Source: JBDTMC01 sp039934475
GTDB taxonomy: Bacteria; Acidobacteriota; Terriglobia; Bryobacterales; Bryobacteraceae
Length of the DNA: 23,110 nt
Assembly: GCA_039934475.1 (NCBI GenBank)
Contig: JBDTMC010000068.1
Span: 1-23,110 of the forward strand
Reading direction: 5' to 3'
The notes beneath the pieces were generated by a model. The model had not been told where the DNA came from. It ran no database searches and saw only the letters and a list, made by a program, of their open reading frames with translations. Shown here piece by piece: positions 9,489 to 17,693 of the stretch (the first letter of the stretch is position 1; each line of letters opens with the position of its first letter). The position numbers and the translations under genes were made by a program.

Positions 9489-10439
9489 TCACCGTTCTGA
9501 GTAATACCCATTGCGATGGCGCACCTGCGCCGCGGGATAACGTTGCCGGGCCGCCGGCGACAGGTCCACGCGAACCCGCCGGAACATGCCCGCGCCGGAT
9601 TCAGGCGCCTTGTAGCTTAACGTGTAGCGCGTGCGAATCCGCTCCAGCATTTCGCTGAATGCCGCATCCGCCCGCTCGGCCTTCACCGCTTCGCCGCCGC
9701 TCTGCTCCGACAGCGTGAAGACATCCGAAGGAGTGAAATCCGGGTTGGTCTTGGTTCCTGCGGGCAAGGGCAAGGGTCTTTCCGCGCGTCCCACAACAAT
9801 CGCGTTCAAGACCGAGTCTGCCCCATACAAGGCGCGCAGCACTTCCGGGTCGGTAGCTTTGTAATTCAGCGACAGGTTGTCGGTGACAATCAGAATGGCA
9901 CGCCGTTCCTCGCGCTGCTTCGGATCGCCGGCTCTGTCTGAGTAACCTCGGACGTATTCGATCGCCTCCAGCAAGCTGGTGTTGATGGCCGTCCCGGCGC
10001 CGAGATCGTCGCTCCGGACCGACGCCTGGATTTCCCGCGCCGCCAACTCGAGGTCGGCCGTGTATTCCTGTTGCAGTTTCGTGTTTCTGGAAAAGCGCAT
10101 CACACCGACGCGGTCTCCTGGGCGCAGGTACTGGAGTGCGTGCCTTGCCGTCGCCGCCATTAGGGCGACGTGTTTCTTCATGCTCCCGCTGACGTCAAGC
10201 AGCAGCAGCAGGCGTACCGGCTCGCTGTCCCTGCCAAAGTAGGTCACAGGCTGGCGCGCACCCTCGTCGTACACCACGAAATCGTCTTTCGTCAGGCCCG
10301 TGATGACGTTCTTGCCGTCGGCCACCTGGACGTCCAGCCGGACTTGGGAAATCCCAGTCGAGAAAGTCGGCGTCGGCTCCTGAGCCACGGCAAGCACCGC
10401 GGCGAATAGTAGGATGGGTAGCGTCCCCATGATCTTCAT
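9489..10439 (-). CDS. Secreted VWA-domain protein (acidobacterial VWFA-related family)
   Basis: About 316 residues. A signal peptide (MKIMGTLPILLFAAVLAVAQ, cleavage near 20) is followed by a short beta-rich segment with the phrase GLTKDDFVVYDEGARQPVTY. Then comes a von Willebrand factor A domain with an intact MIDAS motif, Asp82-x-Ser84-x-Ser86 in LLDVSGSMKK. This layout matches a family described as VWFA-related in Acidobacteria, with many paralogues per genome. VWA domains bind protein partners through a metal ion; the partner here is unknown. The start could be ATG at 10463, 10439 or 10430. I prefer 10439 because Lys2 gives the signal peptide a positive end, but no candidate has a clear ribosome binding site; only 10430 has a weak GAAG close by. 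The start lies across the start of the divergent selB gene. It is probably the first gene of the 10439-3481 cluster. Confidence 0.87.
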   Translation of the reverse strand: MKIMGTLPILLFAAVLAVAQEPTPTFSTGISQVRLDVQVADGKNVITGLTKDDFVVYDEGARQPVTYFGRDSEPVRLLLLLDVSGSMKKHVALMAATARHALQYLRPGDRVGVMRFSRNTKLQQEYTADLELAAREIQASVRSDDLGAGTAINTSLLEAIEYVRGYSDRAGDPKQREERRAILIVTDNLSLNYKATDPEVLRALYGADSVLNAIVVGRAERPLPLPAGTKTNPDFTPSDVFTLSEQSGGEAVKAERADAAFSEMLERIRTRYTLSYKAPESGAGMFRRVRVDLSPAARQRYPAAQVRHRNGYYSER

Positions 10440-12300
10440 TATTGCTGGTACGGCAGGACACATCGATCACGGCAAGACGGCTTTGGTTCGCGCCCTCACC
10501 GGCATTGAGACAGACCGCCTGGCCGAAGAGAAGCGACGCGGCATCTCCATCGACATCGGCTTCGCCCACCTCAACCTTACACCAGACATCCGAATCGGCT
10601 TCGTAGACGTGCCCGGCCACGAGCGTTTCGTAAAGAACATGCTCGCCGGCGTGGCCGGGATCGACGTGCTCCTCTTTGTCATCGCCGCCGACGAGAGCAT
10701 TAAACCCCAGACGCGGGAACATTTCGAGATCTGCCGCCTTCTTGGTATCCGGCAGGGCATCGTCGTGCTCACCAAATCCGATCTTGTCGACGACGACATT
10801 CTCGGGTTGGTGCGCTTGGAGGTGGAAGAGTTCGTTGCCGGCTCGTTCCTCGAGGACGCGCCGGTGGTAGCCGTCAGTTCCACTACTGGCGCAGGGTTGG
10901 ACGAATTAAAGGCGAAGTTGACAGAGGCCGCGCGCAAGGCGATCCGCAAGGACCCGGCGCGCCACTTCCGCCTTCCGGTGGATCGATCTTTCTCACTCAA
11001 GGGCTTCGGAACGGTCGCCACCGGAACGCTGGTGTCCGGGGCAGTGACGGTGGAACAAGAGGTGGAGCTTTATCCCACCGGCCGCCGCCTGCGGGTGCGC
11101 AACTTGCAGGTTCATGGTTCCACCGTCAACCGCGCCTCCGCCGGTCAGCGCACCGCAGTCAATCTGGCCGCCATTGAGCCATCGGAGATCGCCCGGGGCA
11201 TGGTGCTGGCGGACGCCGGCCGGTTCCACCAGGTCACCCGCTTCGACAGCAGCTTCGAATTACTGGCGTCCGCCAAACCGCTGAAGAACCGCGCCCCGGT
11301 CCACCTGCATGCCGGGACGGCGGAGGTGGAAGCCGAAGTCCGGCTCCTGGACGGCGCGACGGCACTGGCGCCAGGCGCGGCGGGTTACGTCCGCTTCCTG
11401 CTCCGCGACCCGGTCCTACTATTGCCCGGAGACCGTTTTATTGTCCGTATGTTCTCGCCCGTGGTGACCATCGGAGGAGGCCGTGTGCTGGACATCGAGC
11501 CGCCGGCGCGCCTGAAGCGGGAATCTGTCCGGACACGCCTGGAAACGTTGACTGCGGCGACGCCGGCGGACGTCGTCTCACTCTATGTCCGCGAAGCACC
11601 GTGGGGCCTTGACGTGCCGGCGTTGGTGGCGCGTACCGGATTCACTGCCGAAGAGATAGTGAAGCACGCGGCGGCCCCGAACTTCGTCTATCTGGCGGCA
11701 CCGGCGTCATGGTTGTATGACCGCGCGGCGTTTGACAAGAAGGTGGACCGGCTGAAGACGGTGGTGCACGCCTACCACAAAGCGTCACCGCTGGCCCCGG
11801 GGATGCCGCGCGAAGAACTGCGAACCCGAGAGTTAGCCGGAGCTCCACCGGCCCTTCTCGACGCCCTCTTGAACCAATCGAAGGTCTTGGTGGCTGTAGG
11901 CGAAGTAGTTCGGCTGGCAACGCACAAAGTGGCCCTGCAGCAGGACGAGTCCCAGGCCTTGGAGAAGATCGAAGCGGCGTTCCGAGATGCGGGTCTATCC
12001 GTCCCTGCCCTGCCCGAGGTCCTGGCTAAGTCGGGGGTGGAACCGGCTCGCTCCCGTTCACTGCTCCAGATCCTGATGCGGGACCGCAAGCTGATCCGGA
12101 TCGGTGACGATTTGGTCTTTCACCGCTCGGCGATGGACACTTTGCGTGCCCTGCTGGCAACACATAAAGGCGAGCGATTCACCGTCCCCACGTTCAAGGA
12201 CTGGACGGGCGTGTCCCGCAAATATGCGATTCCGTTACTGGAGTATCTGGATCGCGAACACGTCACGCGCCGCGAAGGCGATGAACGATTGGTGCTCTAG
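10429..12300 (+). CDS. selB: Selenocysteine-specific translation elongation factor SelB
   Basis: 623 residues from the ATG at 10429. The protein is an EF-Tu-like GTPase that carries Sec-tRNA(Sec) to the ribosome at UGA codons marked by a SECIS hairpin. Visible are G1 GHIDHGKT (10-17), the switch I region around RRGISIDIGF (36-45), G3 DVPGH (60-64) and G4 TKSD (115-118). Two beta-barrel domains and a C-terminal winged-helix array follow. The final winged helix contains the typical DWTGVSRKYAIPLLEYLDRE. The upstream in-frame ATG at 10414 would add five residues ahead of the usual SelB start and has GTAGG abutting it, so 10429 is preferred; AGGA lies about 14 nt upstream, a weak ribosome site. 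No selA, selD or tRNA-Sec gene, and no obvious selenoprotein, is seen in the window. The 3' end overlaps the convergent ankyrin gene by 38 nt. Confidence 0.93.
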   Translation: MIFIIAGTAGHIDHGKTALVRALTGIETDRLAEEKRRGISIDIGFAHLNLTPDIRIGFVDVPGHERFVKNMLAGVAGIDVLLFVIAADESIKPQTREHFEICRLLGIRQGIVVLTKSDLVDDDILGLVRLEVEEFVAGSFLEDAPVVAVSSTTGAGLDELKAKLTEAARKAIRKDPARHFRLPVDRSFSLKGFGTVATGTLVSGAVTVEQEVELYPTGRRLRVRNLQVHGSTVNRASAGQRTAVNLAAIEPSEIARGMVLADAGRFHQVTRFDSSFELLASAKPLKNRAPVHLHAGTAEVEAEVRLLDGATALAPGAAGYVRFLLRDPVLLLPGDRFIVRMFSPVVTIGGGRVLDIEPPARLKRESVRTRLETLTAATPADVVSLYVREAPWGLDVPALVARTGFTAEEIVKHAAAPNFVYLAAPASWLYDRAAFDKKVDRLKTVVHAYHKASPLAPGMPREELRTRELAGAPPALLDALLNQSKVLVAVGEVVRLATHKVALQQDESQALEKIEAAFRDAGLSVPALPEVLAKSGVEPARSRSLLQILMRDRKLIRIGDDLVFHRSAMDTLRALLATHKGERFTVPTFKDWTGVSRKYAIPLLEYLDREHVTRREGDERLVL

Positions 12301-13813
12301 CGAATTTTTCCGCCCACGCAAGCGGACGTGCCCACGAGTCGGCATCGGCTTCCACCGGGTCGGCGCCGCGCTTCAACAATAGATCGACCACACCGGCACG
12401 GCCCCAGCGACACGCCCAGCCAAGGGGCGTGCTCTTCAAGATGTCGTCGCGCACGTCCACCGCTGCGCCGGCGTCAAGCAGCGCGCGGGCGAACTCCACA
12501 GCCTCTTGCTCCGTGATGTGATCCCGCATCGCTGCGACTTCATGCAACGCCGTGCGTCCAAAGCCGCCGACGAGGTTGGGGCCGCACCGTTCCAGTATGA
12601 GGCGGAAGCATGGCAAGTACGTTCCCCGGTCGAACTCTTTATTCCCAGCGTAGAGCCACGGAATGTGGTGCCAAAAATAGAGCGGTTCCGTGAGAATCCC
12701 AAACCATCGCGGATCATTGTTCGGCCAGTCGATCTGCCCCAGCGCCATACGAACGATTTCCGGGTCGCCGCCGCTGGCCCCGAACCGGAGCAACTCGGCC
12801 GCTTGTGAGTTGTCACTGTTCAGAATCTGCCGCGCCAGATCGGTCTGCCGGTAGATAGCCGCGGTGTCCGCGGTCACGATGCCCCCATGACGGCGCAGCA
12901 ATTCCACCATTTCCCATTGCCGGTGGCTGTAGGCACTGTAAACAGACGAGCCGCTGGAATCGACATGCACGTTCGGGTCGGCGCCACGAGCCAGCAGCAA
13001 CTCCGCCAACTCTTTCTTGCCGAGCGCGGCCGCATGCCATAGCGGGTACCCCTGCGAGTACGCCACCCAATCGCCTTCTCCCGACGCTACCTTTTCATCG
13101 GGGTGGAAGCCGAAGTCGAGCAGCAGACGCAAAACGGCGAGCCGGTCATGCCGCACAGCGACGGTGAGCAGGCCTCCTCCATCCCAACGGATGGGATTGC
13201 TGAAGGTGCCCGTAGCGTGGCGAGTGCGAAGCCATTCAATATCGCCCGCGGCGACTGCTTCGCGAGCTTCCTCATCGCCGACAACTTCGTCTTTGCCTTC
13301 ACTCTCCACCGGGGAGCGCCGTTGTTCTTCCTCTTCGATAAGGGCGACGATTTCGGTGTACTCGCGGTCTCTGGCAAGCGTCCAGGCTTTGGTGGCGTCG
13401 CGGTGCGGGTAGATTCCGGCTCTGGCATCCGCTCCGCGCTGCATCAACAGACGAACCATGGCCGGCTGTCGGTTCATGACCGCGAAGTGGATGGGGCGGC
13501 GCTCATCGCCGTATGACATCGCCATATCGGCCAACTCGGGCCGCGCCTTGAGCATCGCCTGCACCTGGACGAGGTCTCCCGCGGAGACGGCATCCGCCAG
13601 CCGCCGTACGGTGACGCCATCGACGTAGGCTTTCAGTTTGGGCCAACTGGCGAAGCCGTAGCTTCGGGCGATTTCCAGTAGCGCGTCGTGGAGGGCGAGT
13701 TTCGATCCAGGCTCGGCGGTAAGGGTGGCATGGAGCAGTTCCTTAGCCTGGCGTTTGAGTTGTTCCAGATCGGGGTTTTCCCGCATGGCGCGGGTGGGGA
13801 TATTTTGAGTCAC
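12263..13813 (-). CDS. Ankyrin-repeat protein with acidobacterial N-terminal segment
   Basis: 516 residues starting at GTG. AAAGGAG stands 5 nt upstream, which decides the start. The first 65 residues (NPDLEQLKRQAKELLHA, then an alpha-helical stretch ending SYGFASWPKLKAYVD) form a segment often seen at the front of ankyrin proteins in Acidobacteria. Ankyrin repeats are visible at about 70-140 (HFAVMNRQPAMVRLLMQRGA), 205-310 (several units, with LWHAAALGKKELAELLLARG) and 430-515 (LGWACRWGRAGVVDLLLKRG). The 315-430 region is less regular and carries an aromatic-rich patch. There is no signal peptide or transmembrane helix, so it is probably a cytoplasmic protein-binding protein; its partner is unknown. 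The last 12 codons overlap the end of selB on the other strand. Confidence 0.9.
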   Translation of the reverse strand: MTQNIPTRAMRENPDLEQLKRQAKELLHATLTAEPGSKLALHDALLEIARSYGFASWPKLKAYVDGVTVRRLADAVSAGDLVQVQAMLKARPELADMAMSYGDERRPIHFAVMNRQPAMVRLLMQRGADARAGIYPHRDATKAWTLARDREYTEIVALIEEEEQRRSPVESEGKDEVVGDEEAREAVAAGDIEWLRTRHATGTFSNPIRWDGGGLLTVAVRHDRLAVLRLLLDFGFHPDEKVASGEGDWVAYSQGYPLWHAAALGKKELAELLLARGADPNVHVDSSGSSVYSAYSHRQWEMVELLRRHGGIVTADTAAIYRQTDLARQILNSDNSQAAELLRFGASGGDPEIVRMALGQIDWPNNDPRWFGILTEPLYFWHHIPWLYAGNKEFDRGTYLPCFRLILERCGPNLVGGFGRTALHEVAAMRDHITEQEAVEFARALLDAGAAVDVRDDILKSTPLGWACRWGRAGVVDLLLKRGADPVEADADSWARPLAWAEKFARAPIVHRLRGA

Positions 13814-13818
13814 GAGGT

Positions 13819-13825
13819 CTCCTTT
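13819..13825 (-). promoter_or_regulatory. Strong ribosome binding site for the GTG-started ankyrin gene
   Basis: AAAGGAG on the minus strand is 5 nt before GTG at 13813. The GTG would be doubtful without it, because the next ATG lies nine codons downstream. Confidence 0.7.
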
Positions 13826-13984
13826 CCGTAGCGCCCGGTGTCCGCTTGCTCGGGCAGAAAAGAGTCCGTCTAAACCAAAAGGCAGGTCCGGTCATTCCAG
13901 GAGGACGCAGTCCTTTCCGCGGACACGGCGGCGCCCTGAAATGCGCCAGAGACATCATAGCATTCGGGCTGGAAAGGTACCCAG

Positions 13985-14020
13985 AAACAAAAAGGCGCCA
14001 GGGAAAAACCCGGGCGCCTA
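13985..14020 (-). terminator. Rho-independent terminator after trxA
   Basis: Read on the minus strand, AGGCGCC (14019-14013) pairs with GGCGCCT (13999-13993). Inside these arms GGG and CCC flank a TTTTT loop, giving up to 10 base pairs with one mismatch. The stem is followed directly by a T-rich run, TTTTTGTTTC. On the plus strand no T-run follows, so it works in the trxA direction. It begins about 20 nt after the trxA stop. Confidence 0.85.
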
Positions 14021-14040
14021 AGAATCTCACGCGGAAAATC

Positions 14041-14373
14041 TTATTCGATGTGGCCGTCCACCATCTTCTGCAGTTCGGATTTGCCGACTGCTCCCACCCG
14101 CTGTTCGACGATCTTCCCGCCCTTGAAGAGCAGCAAAGTCGGAATGCCGCGGATGTTGTAGCGCGAAGCCACATTCATGTTGTCGTCGACGTTCAACTTG
14201 CCGACTTTGACTTTTCCCACGTAGTCAGCCGCGAAGGCGTCAACCGTGGGCGACATCATGCGACAGGGGCCGCACCACTCTGCCCAAAAATCCACGAGGA
14301 CCGGGACTTCTGCGTTCAGCACGTCCTGGTCGAAGGAAGTGTCCGTAAAAGTGAGAGTGTTATCACTCGCCAT
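14041..14373 (-). CDS. trxA: Thioredoxin
   Basis: 110 residues, the normal length for thioredoxin 1, a small cytoplasmic dithiol/disulfide oxidoreductase. The active site is WCGPC (33-37; Cys34 and Cys37). Buried Asp28, cis-Pro78 in RGIPT and a following FKGG loop are all present. The start at 14373 gives the expected N-terminus (MASDNTLTF). An in-frame ATG at 14436 would add 21 untypical residues and overlap glgA. GGAGAG is about 11 nt upstream, a longish but usable spacing. The gene follows glgA by 49 nt on the same strand and is closed by a terminator, so a glgA-trxA transcript is likely. Confidence 0.95.
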   Translation of the reverse strand: MASDNTLTFTDTSFDQDVLNAEVPVLVDFWAEWCGPCRMMSPTVDAFAADYVGKVKVGKLNVDDNMNVASRYNIRGIPTLLLFKGGKIVEQRVGAVGKSELQKMVDGHIE

Positions 14374-14422
14374 ATTGCTTTCGTCTCTCCAAACTTTTTG
14401 ATGTCTTCTGCCCGGAAAGGAT

Positions 14423-15880
14423 TCATCCCTTTCCAACCGCGGCGGCCATCCGCCCGGCGCCTGTCAGGCTCCGGTAGAGTGCCGAGTATTTCGCGGCGGA
14501 CGCGTCCCAGGAAAAGTCCTTGCCCATCCCGGCTCGCATCATCTCCGTCCAGGACTCCTTATTCTGGTAAGCCGCGAGGGCGTAACGGACCATTTGCAGC
14601 ATGGAATAGCCCGAATAGTCCCAGAATTTGAAGCCCGTATCCGCTTCGATAGTATCATCCAAACCGCCTGTGGCGCGCACCAGGGGCACAGTGCCGTAGC
14701 GGAGGCTGTAAATCTGGTTGAGCCCGCACGGCTCATAGCGGCTAGGCATGAGGAACATATCCGAGCCCGCTTCGATGAGGTGGGCGAGGCGGTCGTCATA
14801 GGCGATGCGGATAGAAACTTTGCCCGGGTTGTGCCACGCCAAGTCCTGGAACATACGCTCGTAAGCCGGTTCACCGGTTCCCACCGCGACGATTTTCAGG
14901 TTCTCTTTCATCAGCTCGGCGGCTTCTTCCGCAATGAGGTCGAAGCCCTTCTGGGTGGCGAAGCGGGAGACGATACCGATGACGGGCACGTCGAGATCGT
15001 CAGTGGGCAAACCGAATTCGGCGAGGAGGGCGCGCTTACACGCCTGCTTGCCTTCCAGATCGTCAACAGAGAAATGAGCCGGAAGGTTGCGGTCCGTCTC
15101 GGGGTTCCAATCCTTGTAGTCGACGCCGTTGACGATGCCGGACAAGACATTGCTGCGGTCGCGCAGCAGGGCGTCGAGGCCGAAACCGAACTCCGGGGTT
15201 TGAATCTCCTGGGCATAGCGCGGGCTGACCGTGCTGAGAGCGTCGGCGTGGAGGATGCCCCCCTTGAGGAAAGCGATATCCCCCCAGAATTCCAGTCCGT
15301 TGGCGTAGGGTGTGCCGTCTTCGAGACCAATGGGATACAGTTCGGCGCGGCTATAGCGGCCAAGGTAGCCCATGTTGTGGATGGTGAGGAGGGTGCGGAT
15401 GTGCATCACCGTCGGGTCGAGATTGAACATCCGTTTGAGGTAGACAGGGACGAGGGCGGCCTGCCAGTCGTGAACGTGGAGAATGTCGGGTTTGAATATA
15501 TGACGGGCCACGGAGATGGCGCCCATCGACAGGGCCGCAAAGCGAATGTGGTTATCGCGGTAGTCGATATTGTTGTCGCCGTAGAGACCGTCGCGGTCAA
15601 AGAGGACGGGGCAATCGAGCAGGTAGAAGGTGACGCCGTCGTTCTTGGTCTGATAGACGGTGGTGGGATAGCGGCCGCCACCCATCCACACGGGAAGGTC
15701 GTTGTAGATGCGGCGCGCGCCGGCAAGAGAGATCCGTCTGTAACGGGGCAGCACGACGGCCACCTCGTCGCCCTGTGCCAGCAGCGCTTTTGGGAGAGCG
15801 CCCAGCACGTCGGCGAGACCTCCACTTTTGGCGAAAGGCCGGGCTTCGGAGGAGACCATCAGCACTTTGCTCATCGCCAT
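14423..15880 (-). CDS. glgA: Glycogen synthase (ADP-glucose type, GT5)
   Basis: 485 residues, the usual length for bacterial GlgA, which adds glucose from ADP-glucose to the growing alpha-1,4-glucan in the cytoplasm. Visible are the N-terminal KSGGLADV loop (18-25) that contacts the nucleotide sugar, HDWQ (137-140), TIHNMGYLGRY (166-176) and STVSPRYAQEI (216-226). In the C-terminal Rossmann domain are SRFATQKGFDLI (305-316) and the catalytic-site EPCGLNQIYSLRYG (383-396). TGGLDDT (404-410) also matches the family. The start may be ATG 15880 or ATG 15874 (MSKVLMVSSE); the latter matches the family better, and neither has a clear ribosome site. No other glycogen gene (glgB, glgC, glgP) is in the window. 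trxA follows at 49 nt. Divergent from the ABC gene at 15952. Confidence 0.95.
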   Translation of the reverse strand: MAMSKVLMVSSEARPFAKSGGLADVLGALPKALLAQGDEVAVVLPRYRRISLAGARRIYNDLPVWMGGGRYPTTVYQTKNDGVTFYLLDCPVLFDRDGLYGDNNIDYRDNHIRFAALSMGAISVARHIFKPDILHVHDWQAALVPVYLKRMFNLDPTVMHIRTLLTIHNMGYLGRYSRAELYPIGLEDGTPYANGLEFWGDIAFLKGGILHADALSTVSPRYAQEIQTPEFGFGLDALLRDRSNVLSGIVNGVDYKDWNPETDRNLPAHFSVDDLEGKQACKRALLAEFGLPTDDLDVPVIGIVSRFATQKGFDLIAEEAAELMKENLKIVAVGTGEPAYERMFQDLAWHNPGKVSIRIAYDDRLAHLIEAGSDMFLMPSRYEPCGLNQIYSLRYGTVPLVRATGGLDDTIEADTGFKFWDYSGYSMLQMVRYALAAYQNKESWTEMMRAGMGKDFSWDASAAKYSALYRSLTGAGRMAAAVGKG

Positions 15881-15951
15881 ACATTGTCAACTTTTTCGCG
15901 GTTCGCAAACAACCACCGCCACTGTGGTAGCTATGGTAATTCGAGTTTTCC

Positions 15952-16695
15952 ATGATCTCCTGCCGGCAATTGACCAAACGATTCGGCGACTTCACCGCCG
16001 TCGACAACCTCTCCTTCGAAGTAGAAGAGGGTGCTATCTGCGCCTTTCTAGGCCCGAACGGGGCCGGAAAATCGACCACTTTGAAGATGCTGACCGGCTT
16101 ACTGCCGCCTACGTCCGGAGCCGCCACGGTGGCCGGGCTCGACGTCGCCGCGCATCCATTCGAACTGAAGAAGCACATCGGAGTGCTGCCGGAGAACCTG
16201 GGCCTGTTCGACGACCTCACTGTGGAAGAGCACTTGAGGCTGACTGGAGATGTGTACGGACTGCCGCATGCCGATACGCTCCATCGCACCGCCGAACTGC
16301 TGTCCACTCTCGGCCTGGAGCATGGCCGGAACACCTTCGCCGGACGCTGTTCCCATGGCATGCGCAAGAAGACGGCGCTGGCGATGGCGATGCTGCCCAA
16401 CCCGCGGGTGTTGTTTTTGGATGAGCCGTTTGAAGCGCTGGACCCGGTGAGCAGCCGCAACCTACGCGACATTCTGGAGGGCATTGCGGCGCGCGGCATC
16501 ACCGTGTTTTTAACGTCGCACATCCTCGCTTTGATCGAGCGCATCGCGACGCAGATTGTGGTGGTGAGGGGCGGCACGGTGGTGTTCAGCGAGTTCACCT
16601 CGGCGCTGGAACGGCCGTTGGAGGACCTGTATTTCGACCTGATTGAACCGCCTCCGATGGAGAAACTGGAATGGCTCGGCTCACCCCGGCGCTAA
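15952..16695 (+). CDS. ABC transporter ATP-binding protein
   Basis: 247 residues, one complete nucleotide-binding domain: Walker A GPNGAGKST (34-42), a Q-loop with Pro80-Glu81 instead of Gln as in many ABC-2 exporters, signature motif CSHGM (133-137), Walker B VLFLDEP (153-159) and the switch His190. The signature departs from LSGGQ and resembles the YSxGM form of ABC-2/Ccm-type exporters. A short tail of about 30 residues follows. The next gene overlaps by 25 nt and encodes a multi-pass membrane protein, the likely permease. The intergenic stretch to glgA is 71 bp and must hold the promoters of both genes. I see no convincing ribosome binding site, only a small ACCAC/GTGGT inverted repeat around 15912-15928. 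The substrate cannot be told. Confidence 0.9.
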   Translation: MISCRQLTKRFGDFTAVDNLSFEVEEGAICAFLGPNGAGKSTTLKMLTGLLPPTSGAATVAGLDVAAHPFELKKHIGVLPENLGLFDDLTVEEHLRLTGDVYGLPHADTLHRTAELLSTLGLEHGRNTFAGRCSHGMRKKTALAMAMLPNPRVLFLDEPFEALDPVSSRNLRDILEGIAARGITVFLTSHILALIERIATQIVVVRGGTVVFSEFTSALERPLEDLYFDLIEPPPMEKLEWLGSPRR

Positions 16696-17693
16696 GGGCG
16701 GTGGCGCTGGCGAACTCGCGCGACCGCGGGTCGTTCGGTTCCATCGCCACCAACAATTTCTTCCTTGTGACGGCGCTGTTCTTACAGAAGGCCGGGGCGT
16801 TCGTCTTCCTGTTGCTGGGCGTGATCCTGCTGTTCCCGCTGAGTGCGGACCCGTTGAAGAAGCTGCCTCCGGAGCGGTTGGCGCTGTGGCCGCTGAATGG
16901 CCGGCAGCGGCGACTGCTGCGATTGATGACCCCGTGGCTAGCGCCTCCGGCGTGGATCATTCTAGGGCTGATCGGGTTTGCCGTGTACCGGACGGTGACT
17001 ATCGGAGTGGTGGCAACGGTGGCTGCGTTCTTCGTGCTGGGGTTCCTTGTGTCGCTGATTCCGGACACCCGGCGGCAGGGGATTTTCCGGTATGTGCCCG
17101 CGTTCCCGGGATCGTTGGGACAGCTTTCGCGGAACCACTTCCGGCAGATGTTGGCGACGCTGGATTTCTATGCCGCCCTTTTGCTGGCCGCTTCAGCCGC
17201 GATATACCGCTTGATTGCGCCGCGGTTCGAGCATGAGATTGCCCTGGCGATGGCTGTGCTCTCGCTGCTGGCGCTGTCGAGCCATGCGCTCTGCCTGTTC
17301 GGCCTGGACGGACCACAGGGCTTCACGCGGTACCGGCTCTTGCCGCTCCACGGCTGGCGCATCCTGGCAGCCAAGAATGGCGCGTTTCTGGCTGTTGCCG
17401 TTTTGTTGACTCTGCCGCTGGCGCCTCTATCGGGCCTGGCCGGAGGATTGGCGGCACTGGCGTTCGGCAACTTCCCGTCGGTGTCGGAACCGCGCGAGCA
17501 GGTGCGGTGGAGGTTCTCGTCGGGCGCGTCGATCGGCCTTGGTTTACTGCAAACCTTTGCCATCACTTCGGCGGCGGTTTTGACGGATCGCTTCGGCCCA
17601 CTCATTCTGCTGCCGTGCGCCATGGCTCTGGCTGCGTCGCTGTGGTATTGCGGCCGGATCCTGGATTCACCGTTGTCCGCTTTCGCCGATTGA
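16671..17693 (+). CDS. Multi-pass membrane protein, probable permease partner of the preceding ABC ATPase
   Basis: 340 residues with about seven to eight hydrophobic segments (roughly at 38-57, 90-108, 108-130, 163-183, 188-210, 238-262, 285-305 and 308-328). I do not recognise a named family in it. The overlap of 25 nt with the ATPase gene, the same strand and GGAG 8 nt before the ATG make it the likely membrane subunit of an exporter. A charged N-terminal region (RALANSRDRG-like) and a charged loop after the first helix (DPLKKLPPERLALWPLNGRQ) face the cytoplasm by the positive-inside rule. The loop phrase FTRYRLLPLHGWRILAAKN resembles a short coupling-type segment, but this is inference. 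Function unknown beyond transport. Confidence 0.8.
   Translation: MARLTPALRAVALANSRDRGSFGSIATNNFFLVTALFLQKAGAFVFLLLGVILLFPLSADPLKKLPPERLALWPLNGRQRRLLRLMTPWLAPPAWIILGLIGFAVYRTVTIGVVATVAAFFVLGFLVSLIPDTRRQGIFRYVPAFPGSLGQLSRNHFRQMLATLDFYAALLLAASAAIYRLIAPRFEHEIALAMAVLSLLALSSHALCLFGLDGPQGFTRYRLLPLHGWRILAAKNGAFLAVAVLLTLPLAPLSGLAGGLAALAFGNFPSVSEPREQVRWRFSSGASIGLGLLQTFAITSAAVLTDRFGPLILLPCAMALAASLWYCGRILDSPLSAFAD

Noticed and set aside
15881..15951. Promoters in the glgA/ABC intergenic space
   Set aside because: Candidate -35 and -10 boxes can be picked in both directions (for example TTGTTT with GACAAT toward glgA), but the matches are too weak to list.
14594..15955. A 453-codon open frame on the plus strand opposite glgA
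   Set aside because: It is the antisense of a clear GlgA gene. Its translation is rich in Val, Ala, Gly, Asp and His without any recognisable domain, as expected from antisense of high-GC coding DNA.
15597..16598. A 333-codon open frame on the minus strand across the glgA/ABC boundary
   Set aside because: It is antisense to the ABC ATPase and out of frame in glgA. Both real genes have complete motifs.
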